From positions 620,001 to 684,000 of the forward strand of contig NC_009357.1 of the NCBI RefSeq assembly GCF_000092065.1: DNA of 64,000 nucleotides, in the 5' to 3' direction. Both the position numbers and the translations under genes were made by a program. The notes below the pieces were generated by a model. It saw only the letters and a program-made list of their open reading frames with translations. It did not search any database and had not been told where the DNA came from. This document shows, one piece after another, positions 18,000 through 28,100 of this stretch. Positions within the stretch are counted from its first letter, which is position 1; every line of letters starts with the position of its first letter. The DNA comes from Ostreococcus lucimarinus CCE9901 (Eukaryota; Chlorophyta; Mamiellophyceae; Mamiellales; Bathycoccaceae).

Positions 18000-19424
18000 A
18001 TGGGCGTGCACCCCGCGGGGGTGCTGCCGAACGGAAACGCTTTGCTCCTTCCAAGCGCCGACGCCCGCGCGCTTCACGCGCGCAAAACCGCAGGTTTAGG
18101 CGCGCTCGCCGCGCTGGACGACGCGCTTTTACTCTCCGTCTTCGACCGCTTCACGCACGACGACGACGGCGCGAAGACGCTCGCGGCGCTTGCGTCGACG
18201 AGCAAAGCGTGTCGCGCGTTCGCGACGCACGAGGATCTTTGGAAGAGTTTGACGCTGAACGCGTACGGGGGCAAGTTTACGTTTCGAGGGCAGAGTTGGT
18301 TGGCGACGTTTCGAGCGGCGCGAGAGGCGCGAACGAGAAAGCGACCGCGCGAGGACGAAAAGGAAGAGAAAGATCGACGCACGATACAGTGCGAAATATT
18401 CAGCGATGTGCTGCATCAGCGGTACATGTGCGCGGCCATGGATGTGGAGTCGGAATGGGTCGCCGAGGCGTCGACCGTGCCGGAAGCGACGTCGACGATG
18501 AGCGTGGACGAATTCAGGGAAAAGTATGAGAGTTTGAATATCCCGGTCGTGATTCGGGGTGCCGCCAAAAATTGGCCTGCGATGAAGAAGTGGACGCGAC
18601 AAGCGCTGGTGCGGAAGTTCGGTGCGATCGATTTTACGGTGGGCGGGTATGAGATGGCGCTGAAGGATTTCTTTGCCTGCTCGGATGGATGCTCGGACGA
18701 CACTCCGCTTTACTTGTTCGACCCTTTGTTTGGAGAAAAGGCTCCCGAGCTCGCGAACGACTACACCGTGCCAGAGTATTTCGCTCGAGACGATTTATTC
18801 AAGCTCTTGAGCGACGACCGGCCGCATTATCGTTGGCTCATCGTCGGACCGTCCAAGAGCGGCTCCATCTTTCACAAGGATCCCAACGCGACTTCGGCGT
18901 GGAACGCTTGCATCACCGGTCGCAAGCGTTGGATAATGTTTAAGCCCAATCAAAATCCACCAGGCGTGTACCCTTCCGCGGACGGCGCCGAAGTCGCTCA
19001 GCCACACAGCCTCGTCGAATGGTTCACGTCGTTTTACGAGTTCGCGAACAAGGAGGGCGCGCTCGAGTGCGTGTGCGAACCCGGCGACGTGTTGTTCGTC
19101 CCGAGCGGATGGTGGCACATGGCGCTCAATCTCACCGAGTGCATCGCCATCACTCAAAACTACGTCAGCGTCGCAAATCTCCCCAAAGTTTTGGATTTTC
19201 TCGACACAAAGTGCGAAAACTTAGTCTCCGGCTTGGACAAAAATCGCCGCGGCGGCTTATCCGACCGCTTCGTCGCCGCCCTTCGCGCGTCCGGCGACGA
19301 CGCTTTGCTCGCCATCGTCGACGCGCACGCGCGCAAGAAGACAAGCGCGACGCAGAAGGCCAAATCCATCATCGGCGACGCCTTCGCCACCGCGTCTGCG
19401 AGCTCGTTCAGCTTCTCCTTTTAG
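18000..19424 (+). CDS. F-box and JmjC domain oxygenase
   Basis: Fe(II)/2-oxoglutarate-dependent oxygenase joined to an F-box-like N-terminus, similar in layout to plant JMJ21-type and animal JMJD6-type proteins. 474 residues from the ATG at 18000. Residues about 40-90 (LDDALLLSVFDRF ... FATHEDLWKSL) fit an F-box. The cupin follows: IPVVIRGAAKNWPAM, then the metal-binding HKD in SIFHKDPNATSAW (about 291-293), GRKRWIMF, and PSGWWHMALN with the distal His. The substrate could be a protein Lys or another residue; sequence does not say. The Ser/Phe-rich tail is short. An upstream ATG at 17943 in the same frame is possible. Confidence 0.88.
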   Translation: MGVHPAGVLPNGNALLLPSADARALHARKTAGLGALAALDDALLLSVFDRFTHDDDGAKTLAALASTSKACRAFATHEDLWKSLTLNAYGGKFTFRGQSWLATFRAAREARTRKRPREDEKEEKDRRTIQCEIFSDVLHQRYMCAAMDVESEWVAEASTVPEATSTMSVDEFREKYESLNIPVVIRGAAKNWPAMKKWTRQALVRKFGAIDFTVGGYEMALKDFFACSDGCSDDTPLYLFDPLFGEKAPELANDYTVPEYFARDDLFKLLSDDRPHYRWLIVGPSKSGSIFHKDPNATSAWNACITGRKRWIMFKPNQNPPGVYPSADGAEVAQPHSLVEWFTSFYEFANKEGALECVCEPGDVLFVPSGWWHMALNLTECIAITQNYVSVANLPKVLDFLDTKCENLVSGLDKNRRGGLSDRFVAALRASGDDALLAIVDAHARKKTSATQKAKSIIGDAFATASASSFSFSF

Positions 19425-19557
19425 CCCGATGTCAGTCACATTCAGCCCAGCCCGGTCGCGACGAATGCTGGCGCGGTCGACGTCACGCCCGCGATGCGGT
19501 CGCGCGCGCGCGTCACAACTCGCCTCTCGGACGCGCGCGTCGACGACGACGCGGACG

Positions 19558-21330
19558 ATGACGACGGCGACGATGATCTCGACCGCGCGCGCGCCCGCGT
19601 CGGCGACGCGACGACGCGCGCGCGGCGTCGCGACGACGACGGCGACGCGACGCGCGGTGGCGACCGCGGCGGCGAACGAAAAGGCGAGCGTGAACGCGGC
19701 GACGGCTGAGCGCGACGCGACGACGACGATGGAAGCGAAGAACTGGGATCTTCCGCGCGCGCCGTACGAGGCCGGGAACGCACCGGCGAATGGGACGTGG
19801 GCGCCGACGAATCAAACGATTAAAGATTGGCGCTCGGTGTATCGCAACACGACGCTGAGCGTCACGGGCGAGGGCGAACCGAAGGCGACGATCGTCGGGG
19901 AGATCCCGAAAGAGTTGAAAGGGACGCTGTTTCGCAATGGACCGGGGTTGTTGGAGATTTACGGGAAGAAGCTGAATCAATTCTTCGATGGCGATGGGTT
20001 GGTGTACGCGGCGGCGTTTGAGAATGGCGACGTGAAATTCAGGCACAATTTTGTCGGCACAAAGGGATTCACCGAAGAGCAAGCGGCGCAAAAGATGATT
20101 TACAAGGGCGCTTTCGCGATTGGTAACCCCAAGGGTGATTCGCTTTACAACCCTTTCGATTTCGATGTTAAGAACGTGGCTAACACTGGCGTCGTCAACT
20201 GGGGCGGCGAGACGTACGCGTTGTGGGAAGGTGGCAAACCGCACAAGATGCGCTCGGAGGATTTGAAGACTGTCGGCGAGGTTGATGAAGTTCTCGGCAC
20301 GAAGCTTCGTGTGCCGCAAATGGCCGCGCACTACAGAATTTGGGAAGGTGCAACCGAGGAAGAGAAACGCCTGATCGGCTTTAGCATCGAAAGCCAAGCG
20401 TCTTTTCCGCAAAACGTCAACCGCGCCGCGTTTTACGAGTGGGACTCCCAAGGCAAGGCGACGGCTGTGAATAACTTTGACGTCCCGAACGCCACTTTTG
20501 GATTCTTTCACGATTGCCTCGTCACGGAGAACTGGTACTTTTTGTTCCAAAATCCCACGAGTTTGAACCCGCAAAAGCTTCTCACCGAGTACATGTTTGC
20601 CAAGTGCGCGTTGGCGGAGACGATTTGCATGGTGGATGGAAAGAGCGCAATTTTGCACTGCTTGCCTCGCACGGAGAAGGCGCGTAAGATTGGACAAAAG
20701 GCCATCGAGCTCAAACCGCAATTCTTCTTTCACCACATCAACGCATTCGAGCGCGAGAACGGCGACGTCGTCTTGGACTCCTTGCCTTGGGTCTTTATGG
20801 ACTTTTCGATGAATCTCGACTCGGTGAATCCGGCGTTTTTCAACGGTGGTTCCAGAGTCGAGTACACGCGATTCGTTGTCAATCCAGTGCGTGAGACGTG
20901 CAAGCAGACGGTATTGAACAATCGTGTTGGGGAATTTCCGACGATGAACAACAAGTTTGTTGGTCGTAAATACACGCACGCTTACAGCGCGGGAACCATC
21001 GTCAAGGATGACGTCAAGTGGGGCCCGAATCAGTGCTTGGTGAAACATACCACGGACCCGAACAGCGAGGCGCCGGCGCAAGAGCAAGTTTGGTACTATG
21101 GCGAACGGTGTTTTGTGCAGGAACCGATCTTTGCGCCACGTCCTGGAGCGACAAAGGAAGACGAGGGATGGATTCTGCAAGTCGTGAACGACGCCGGCGC
21201 AGAGACGTCGACGCTCCACATCTTCGACGCGTTGGACATCACGAAGGGACCGGTTGCAAGCGTGCTGTTCGAGGGCGAGCACTTGCCGCCAGGACTCCAC
21301 GGCATGTGGGCGCAAGACGCTGTGTATTAG
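19558..21330 (+). CDS. Carotenoid cleavage oxygenase family, chloroplast
   Basis: Seven-bladed propeller enzyme that cleaves carotenoids or related polyenes. All four iron-binding His are visible: MAAHYRIW, GFFHDCL, FFHHINAFE and GLHGMWA. GTLFRNGPGLLE and QFFDGDGLVYA mark the N-terminal part. About 590 residues with a presequence MISTARAPASATRRRARG-like, so probably plastid. The frame is open from an ATG at 19429, only 4 bp after the upstream stop. I chose 19558 (MTTATM) because it leaves 130 bp for promoter and leader; ATGs at 19429 and 19465 are alternatives. Exact substrate and cleavage site cannot be read from sequence. Confidence 0.9.
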   Translation: MTTATMISTARAPASATRRRARGVATTTATRRAVATAAANEKASVNAATAERDATTTMEAKNWDLPRAPYEAGNAPANGTWAPTNQTIKDWRSVYRNTTLSVTGEGEPKATIVGEIPKELKGTLFRNGPGLLEIYGKKLNQFFDGDGLVYAAAFENGDVKFRHNFVGTKGFTEEQAAQKMIYKGAFAIGNPKGDSLYNPFDFDVKNVANTGVVNWGGETYALWEGGKPHKMRSEDLKTVGEVDEVLGTKLRVPQMAAHYRIWEGATEEEKRLIGFSIESQASFPQNVNRAAFYEWDSQGKATAVNNFDVPNATFGFFHDCLVTENWYFLFQNPTSLNPQKLLTEYMFAKCALAETICMVDGKSAILHCLPRTEKARKIGQKAIELKPQFFFHHINAFERENGDVVLDSLPWVFMDFSMNLDSVNPAFFNGGSRVEYTRFVVNPVRETCKQTVLNNRVGEFPTMNNKFVGRKYTHAYSAGTIVKDDVKWGPNQCLVKHTTDPNSEAPAQEQVWYYGERCFVQEPIFAPRPGATKEDEGWILQVVNDAGAETSTLHIFDALDITKGPVASVLFEGEHLPPGLHGMWAQDAVY

Positions 21331-21432
21331 GATTTAGCAGTACACCAAGGAGTGTAATTTATTAAAAGATCAATTGTGCGTAATTAATGGATACATGGCG
21401 GCGAGCGAGCGAGCGACAGAGAACGTGTTAAT

Positions 21433-22509
21433 TCAACATTCATCAAACCGTTCGGTCGACGGTTTGGGCACCGCTGGCGGCGGTAAAAGACTGTGATTTA
21501 CGTCTGGTCCGAGTTGCAGAGCGCGACTCCAGCATTCTTCGGGTAAAATCATCGTGCACATGTCGTCCGTGCACCCGCTCAAGCCTTCTTTCGACTCTTG
21601 CGCGAGGACGTAACACTCCTTGGTGTGCATCGACGCCTCGATTGAAATTGAATCCCGTCTTTCCAAAATGATCGGCTGCGAGTTCGACGGGTTCGCGATA
21701 CGTTCGTACTCTGCCACGGTCCAATGAAACCAGCGCATGAGAAACAAGCGCAAGGTCAAACCGTGAGTGCACAAAATCATATTCGCGTCTTCTGGAAATC
21801 GGCCTGCGTCGATGTCGCGCACCATGTGGTCTGAAAACATCGTGATTCTATCGTACACATCCGCACCGCTTTCTCCGTTCGGAAAGCGATAGAAGAACCG
21901 TCCGAACCGATGTCTTTCGAGTTTTTCGGCCTGCTTGCGTTCGTAATCTTGGAAGTTCCCAAAATCTTGCTCGCGCAACTGCGGCTCTTCTCGAACGCCC
22001 AAAATCTGTCTTCCCGAGAAGGCTTTGGCGATGCCGATGGCCGTCTCCTTCGACCGACGATACGGTGAGATGTAAAAGAACAGTTTATAATCATCCCCAT
22101 CCGCGTCCATCATATCTCGAAGCTCTCGCCCCGTGCTTTCCGCCTGTTCGTGTCCTCGCGCCGTCAACCGCACTTGCGAATCCGGCGTCCGCGTGTACTC
22201 GCTCTCGTCCACGTTCCCCTCGGACTCACCGTGCCGCACGAGCACGATCCTCCGCGGGAGTTTTCTCGTCGTGCTCCCGTACGCGTACGTCGGTTCACCG
22301 ACCAAGAAATGCTCCGGGCCCGCCCCTCGCACCGCGCTCGCCGCGCGGTTTTCGTCCCGCGCGGCGTCGCGCGCGAACGCCGCATCGCTCGTTCGCGGAT
22401 CCACCGCGTCCCGCCGCGTCGTCGTCGTCGACCGCCGTCTCGGCGTCGCGCGCGCGCGACGTCCGCGCGTCGTCGTCGTCGACGCCGAGATCGCGCGCGC
22501 GCGCGCCAT
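21433..22509 (-). CDS. Histidine phosphatase (phosphoglycerate mutase-like), plant AT74 type
   Basis: 358 residues from the ATG at 22507-22509. Catalytic motif VLVRHGESEGN, then the conserved SPYRRSKETA, REQDFGNFQ, and the second His in LCTHGLTLRLFLMRWFHW. The text SEYTRTPDSQVRLTARG matches the plant AT74-type branch. A 70-residue Arg/Ala/Thr-rich N-terminus suggests plastid import, though it is very repetitive. The C-terminus after about 300 has no known domain. The substrate is unknown; family members range from phosphosugars to phosphoproteins. It is divergent from the small Cys-rich gene at 22701. Confidence 0.88.
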   Translation of the reverse strand: MARARAISASTTTTRGRRARATPRRRSTTTTRRDAVDPRTSDAAFARDAARDENRAASAVRGAGPEHFLVGEPTYAYGSTTRKLPRRIVLVRHGESEGNVDESEYTRTPDSQVRLTARGHEQAESTGRELRDMMDADGDDYKLFFYISPYRRSKETAIGIAKAFSGRQILGVREEPQLREQDFGNFQDYERKQAEKLERHRFGRFFYRFPNGESGADVYDRITMFSDHMVRDIDAGRFPEDANMILCTHGLTLRLFLMRWFHWTVAEYERIANPSNSQPIILERRDSISIEASMHTKECYVLAQESKEGLSGCTDDMCTMILPEECWSRALQLGPDVNHSLLPPPAVPKPSTERFDEC

Positions 22510-22700
22510 CGTCCACTGCGGCGTCGCGCCGCGCGGCGACGCGTCGGGACGCGCGTCTCACACACGGATCACACGGGATCGTCGCGCCGGATCGCGACGC
22601 GATCGCGCCGTTCGCGACGCGCTCGACGCGCGCGCGCGGTAAAGCGCGACGCGAACCTCGCGCGGAGACTTCCTGCGCCGCTCGGACGCGCTCGACGACG

Positions 22701-23039
22701 ATGCGGACGATCGCGCGCGTCGCGGGCGTCGCGAACGCGCGCCGAGTCGCGACGCCACGTCAGCGCGCGCGACGCGCGGCGTCGACGGTCGCGACGCGCG
22801 CGAAGGAGGCGAACGCGGCGTCGGAGACGGTGGACGACGTCGCGCTGGGCATGGAGCCGTGTCTCGTGGGATGGGCGGATAAGGACGCGAACGGGGCGGA
22901 CGTGTACTGCTGCGAACAACCGGGGGGCGAAGTCGCGTGCCAAGTCGCGGACACGACGGAGAAGGTGGAGTGCGCGATCATCGAGGACGAGGAGACGGGA
23001 GAGATGACGGTGGATTGCTCGAAGATCGAGAGGGCGTGA
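22701..23039 (+). CDS. Small Cys-rich acidic protein, plastid-targeted orphan
   Basis: 112 residues from the ATG at 22701. The first 45 residues (MRTIARVAGVANARRVAT) are a typical green algal transit peptide. The mature part of about 60 residues is acidic and holds six Cys in the order C, CC, C, C, C, around PCLVGWADKD, VYCCEQPGG, EVACQV, KVECAI and TVDCSK. The spacing suggests disulfide pairs or metal binding. I do not recognise the family. It is 191 bp from the divergent histidine phosphatase and convergent with TOC34. Confidence 0.72.
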   Translation: MRTIARVAGVANARRVATPRQRARRAASTVATRAKEANAASETVDDVALGMEPCLVGWADKDANGADVYCCEQPGGEVACQVADTTEKVECAIIEDEETGEMTVDCSKIERA

Positions 23040-23185
23040 GATAGTGGACGTCGCGTCGCGCGCGCGCGCTGTAAGTTATGCGGAGAATATCGCTCTCGCC
23101 GTCGCGCGCGACTCGCGCTCGCGACTGTGTCTTTTTCTCAACTATATTAAAACTGGGGTTCCTAATGGCGACTCGCGCGCTCGAA

Positions 23186-24350
23186 TCAATGCTTCGCCGC
23201 GGCCGCCCGCTGCTTCTTCTCGTCCGCTTTCTTAATGTCGCGCCTGATTTGACCGATGACGAGCGGACGCAAGACGAAGGCTTGAAACAAGAACAGGGGG
23301 AGAATCCAAATCTTGTGCTTGTTGTTCGGGTCGAGCTTCTTGCCAGCCTTGCCGTGGTCGTACTCGTAGCCATCCTTCGAGCACGCCATTTCTACCATCG
23401 TGCTCACCATGTCCGATAACCAAGGTCGATCGTTGACAACCTTCTCTCCGTTGCCGTTCGTCTTGCATCGAGATCCGTTTTCGATGAGCGCGAACGGAAG
23501 CGCCAAGTTGGGCATGTTCAGCGTCGACCGAATCGCCTTGCGGTATTGCTCCACGCGAGCGTTGACGAATTCTTCGTACGGTCTACCGTCCGTCGGCGTG
23601 GTTTGAGCGTGCGAGAACCCGAGCACTGTGCGTTCCCAAAGTTCCGCCCCAAAGTTTTCAGCCAACGAAGTGAAAATCGCCTTGTCCGCGTTGTCCACTC
23701 TCCACGTGTCCAAACGGTCAGTGAACACGAACGCATCCACCTTGCGCCCGTTCAGCGCCGCGCGAAGCGCCATGAGTCCTCGCGCGCTGACGGAATCACC
23801 CTCGAGCAACCCCGGAGTGTCTAAAACGTTCAGCGTGAATCCCGCCGCGACGCGTCCCGCGAGCAACGGTCGCACGTTCTCCGGTTGAAACGGCGAGCTC
23901 GGCGCCACTCGCTCGTTCAACAGCGTGTTCACCGTCGACGATTTCCCTACGCCTTGTTTCCCGATGAAAATCACCGTCATCTCGTTCACGTTACGCTCCC
24001 GGAGCTTACCGAGCGTCTCCAACAGCGCGCTCTGCGTCGCCGCCGGCATCGAGCTCAGCCCGACCCATTCCTTCGGTCCGAGCACCGGCGCCGCCGCCTG
24101 CGCCGGCTGTCCTTCGCCGCCCTCCTCGGTTCCTTCCACGCCTGCGTCACCATCGCGCGTCGCGCGCCCGTTCGTCAGTCACCGCGCGCGTCGAGAGCGC
24201 GCCGATCGACGACGCGCGCAGAGAACCCTAAAGCGGCGCGCACGCCATTCATCGCGTCGCGCGTCGCGTCGAACCGCGATCGCGCCCGCGCGCACCTTCG
24301 CCTTCGCTCGAGACGTAATCTTCGTCTTCGCTGTACTCTTCCTCGCTCAT
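23186..24350 (-). CDS. TOC34: TOC34-type chloroplast import GTPase
   Basis: Outer-envelope GTPase receptor for chloroplast precursor import. Two exons: 24296-24350 and 23186-24141. The 154-nt intron begins GTGCGC, contains GACTGACG and ends CGCAG. The larger exon alone has no ATG (its in-frame GTG is at 24137-24139), so exon 1 is needed. Product 336 residues. Exon 1 encodes an acidic start, MSEEEYSEDEDYVSSEGEG. The GTPase follows: GKQGVGKSS (about 80), LDTPGLLEG, and FSHAQTTPTDG. The C-terminal anchor IWILPLFLFQAFVL is followed by a basic tail. An acidic stretch before the G domain recalls the A domain of TOC159. Confidence 0.88.
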
Positions 24351-24521
24351 CGTGGCTCGCGCGCGCGCGGGAAAGTGCGGGCGAGGCGCCTCGTTCGACC
24401 GTCCCGAGGTCGGGACGCCGCGCGCGCGACGAACGCGCTCGTTCACAACGCTAATTCTACGACGACGCGTCGCGCGCTCGCGCCCGCGCGCGCTTCTGGC
24501 GTCATCCGAGTTTCGAGGCGT

Positions 24522-24884
24522 TCATCCCTCGCGCCACTGCCTCGCGCACTTGACGCACTTGTAAAACACCGACATCGGCTCGTCCGCGCTCCTGATTTGT
24601 ATCTGCATAAAGTACGCCTCGTCGTGCGCGCACCCCGGGCACGTCGCCGACGTCTTATCCACGTTTCGCCACGCGTCGTCGCCGCCCAAGACGTCGTCCA
24701 CGGTCTTCTTTCGCGCGTCCACGCGCTGTTTCACGCCGTCGACGACGTCGTACGCGTACGGGCACGACGCGCAGCGCAGCCGGACGGCGCCGCCGACGCC
24801 CGCGCCGGCGCCGGACGTCGACGCGTCCGCGGCGCCGCGCTCGAGGAGCAACAGATTCGCGCACGTCGGGCAAAAGGTGAGCAT
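24522..24884 (-). CDS. RPC11: RNA polymerase III subunit C11 (RPC10/POLR3K)
   Basis: Small subunit needed for Pol III transcript cleavage and termination. 120 residues from the ATG at 24882-24884. Two zinc ribbons: CPTC at residues 5-8 with CASCPYAY near 42, and CPGC near 80 with CVKCARQW near 112. Between them the family hallmark VDDVLGG and QIRSADEPMSVFYKC are clear; SADE is the TFIIS-type acidic hairpin. A Gly/Ala insertion follows the first CxxC. It is divergent from the Gemin5 gene, with 237 bp between starts. Confidence 0.94.
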   Translation of the reverse strand: MLTFCPTCANLLLLERGAADASTSGAGAGVGGAVRLRCASCPYAYDVVDGVKQRVDARKKTVDDVLGGDDAWRNVDKTSATCPGCAHDEAYFMQIQIRSADEPMSVFYKCVKCARQWREG

Positions 24885-25121
24885 GGCGCGCGACGACGCC
24901 GGCGCCGCGCGACGACGCGCGACGACGCGCGATGCGAGGCGAAGAGTGACGCGCGGCGGTCGAGCGGCAGTGCTCGCCTCGCGACCGCGCGCGCGACGCG
25001 CGACGCGCGCGACGCGCTCGACGCGCGTTCGAGCGCGTCGACGCGCGCGCGTCGACGCGCGACGCGACGCGGGCGCGACGCGCGCGCGCGGTGAATTCGC
25101 ATTCGGTTGGAACGCGGGACG

Positions 25122-28100
25122 ATGCGCGGCGCGCCGCCGTCGCCGTCGTGGTACGGCGCGCACGCGGCGTGCGCGACGCGCGATGGTGGTTTAGTCTACG
25201 CGTCGGATAAGGCGGTGTGCGTGCTGGACGGGGAGACGGGCGCGGTGCGAGGACTCGTGGGGACGAAGGCGCGGGCGCTCGCGGTGTGCGCGGCGACGAC
25301 GAGCGAGACGCGGGAGGGCGAGGACGACGAGGGAGGAGGCGCGCGCGAGGTCGTCGTGTGCGGGTGCGCGGATAAGGTTTTGAGGACGCTCGACGCGCGC
25401 GCGATGGCGTTCGTGGGGAAGACGATGACGGGAGGACATAAACACGAGGTGACGGCGACGTGCGCGCGGGGCGCGGGCGAAGTCGCGAGCGGATGTCGAG
25501 ACGGGACGGTGGCGGTCTGGCGCGTGCTGGGGAACGGATCGCCGACGTGCGCGTACAAAGCGATCGATGGACCGATCACGTGCATGGCCGCGGTTGGGGA
25601 CGTGATCGCGGTGGGAGGGGCGAATGGGACGGTGTGCGCGCTCAACGCGAGGAGCGGCGCGACGCATCGCGTGGCGGCGAGCGGATACGGGGAGATCACG
25701 TCGCTCGCGTGGACGACGGGTGGCGTGGGAGAGGGAGAGACGAAGGATCTTTTAGCTGTGGGTAGTCGAGAGAGACGAGTGACGATATGGGCCTTGGAGG
25801 GTGACAAGCTCGTGAACACGCACGAGTTGAGATTGCCGAAACCAAAGGCGGCGCTGAGCGAAGCGCAACGCGGTCGCGTGTGGGTCGCCGTCGCGTGGTC
25901 GCCGCGCGCGAGCGGTGATGACAAAGGTGACAATGAGTGCGTGGAATTAGTTACGTCTGGACAAGGTGGGGATTTGCTTTCGTGGCGCGTACCTTTGAAA
26001 TTCGGCGACGGCGTGGAAGAAGTGACGGAGGCGAAAACGTTTGGGCCGAGAGACGTCGCGCACACTCGAACGGTGTTCACCATCGATATTGCCGACGACA
26101 CGTGTTGGAGTACGAGTTTAGATAGGAAAGTAGCGTGTTGGGACTTGGAGACGGTCGAGCAGCGGTGGTCGTTCACCGCACTAGGTGGATACGTGTACGA
26201 TTTAGCGACGGACGCCGAAGATCCATTCGCGGTGGCCATCGCGTGCGGCGATGGAACCGTGCACGGGTGGGATCTGTCTCCCACGCTGTCCAGTGGGTTA
26301 GGAGAGTCACTTCTTTGGAAAGGGATTCCAAACACAAAAGTCACAGCTATCGCGCGGAAGCCGCGAAGCGAAGTCGTAGCGTTCGGCCTCGACGACGGAC
26401 GCGTCGGATGCTTTGACGTGACAACCGGAAAGTTTGCGTGCTACCCCGAGTGTCACGGTGCATCGGTACGCGCACTGCAGTGGTTTGAAATATGCAACGT
26501 CGGTGAAGAGTCTGGCACGTTCACGCTCACGAGTTTGGGTGCGGATGGGTCGTTGTGGCGGTGGATGGAAACATTTGACCCGGCGTCGTGCGACACGAAA
26601 AAATCTGGCATAGTCGACGCGCGGAAATTCGGCAAGTACCTCGACTTGGCACGCCTGTGCGGTGGAGAAACCGCGAAGGATACTCGAAGCATCGAAGCAT
26701 TCGACTATTCAAGTGTTTTCGGGCGATTTGCGATCGGCTGGTCAGACGGTGAATTGAGCGCGCATGATTTTGGTGAAGAAAAGTGGCGCCGGCGAGAACA
26801 CAGTAAGAGCGTTTCTCGCGTGAAATGGCATCCTGAATGCGACGACGATGCGAGCGACTTCACCGCTTGGCTCGCCACTTCTTCAACGAGTGGAAGTGTC
26901 ATCATACATGGTGTAGGTGGTGATGTTATTTGCGCGCTTCCACGTGCCGCGGTCTACGACATTGCGTGGTCGCAACAAAAGAGCGTCGCGCTTTTGGCGT
27001 GCGCTCTCCACGGCGCCATCAAAGTTTGGCGCATCGATAAGACTGTGAATGAATTTCATCCGGTGAATATCGCGGTACTGCGTGGTCATTTTGGCAAGGT
27101 GATGTGTGTACAGTTTGCGACGCACGATGACGAGACGATCATCAGCGGGGGCGACGATAAAACTTTCCGAGTGTGGCGTTACAAGGATGACGAGCACGCG
27201 CCGCGCGAAAACGAAACGCCGGCGAATAAGGACTCAGCCGCGGTGGTCGATGAAAACGCAGCGTGCGAGTCGCCTACAAAGTCGTCGAAGACACAAAAAC
27301 CGTGTGTGGTGAAGACGAAAAAGGTTAGATCGAGCGGTCTCAGTGGGGCGTTGCTCAAGCCGTCGCACGAGGAAAGCACGCCAACAGGAATACGCGCGAG
27401 CCAGGAAGCCGTCGTCGCTCTTGCTCGTCGCGCGTACAAAGGCGCCAACGATCCGTTGAGCGCAAACGAATTGAAGTATGGACCGAGTGGCTTGGGTTTG
27501 TATGAAGACGCCGACGCGGCGATGGCGCTGCTGATGAACGAGGCCAGGCTCGCATCGGATGAAAATCCGTCGACGCACGAACTCGAGCGCGCGGTGGCGC
27601 TGCACATGTATCGAGGCGATTACGCACACGCCGCGGCGACAGTCTTGCAAGCGAGCGAGGCGCCAATTTCACACGAGCTCATGTCGCTCTTTGTCGGCGG
27701 TGGATACGACGTGTGGTCCATCGTAGCTGCCGCGCAACGCGAGCGATTAGAAATCGCGGGCGAGCATCAGCTCGCGGCGATGGTATCGCTGTCCTTGCAC
27801 GACGTGCGAGGCGCGATTCAGACACTCAGACGTGGCGGTTTGGTTCGAGATGCCGCCGCACTCGCCGCCGCCAGACTCTTACCGACGGACGAACTATTAC
27901 TCGATACGAGACGAGAGCTCGCCGCCGTGGAAGAAACGCGCGGAGGGATGGAGTCCGCCGCCAAGGCGCACATCTCCATCCGCGCTCCCGCCGCCGCAGT
28001 TCGCGCGCTCATTCGCGCCGACGCCGGCGGCGCGCTCGCCGCCGCCAATCTCGCCCTCGAGTGTGGTTTAACCGGTCCACAGGAACGTCGAACCATCGTT

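Noticed and set aside
19513-21315. Open frame of 600 codons on the minus strand
   Set aside because: Exact antisense of the carotenoid oxygenase; Arg/His/Leu-rich from codon mirroring in CG-rich DNA.
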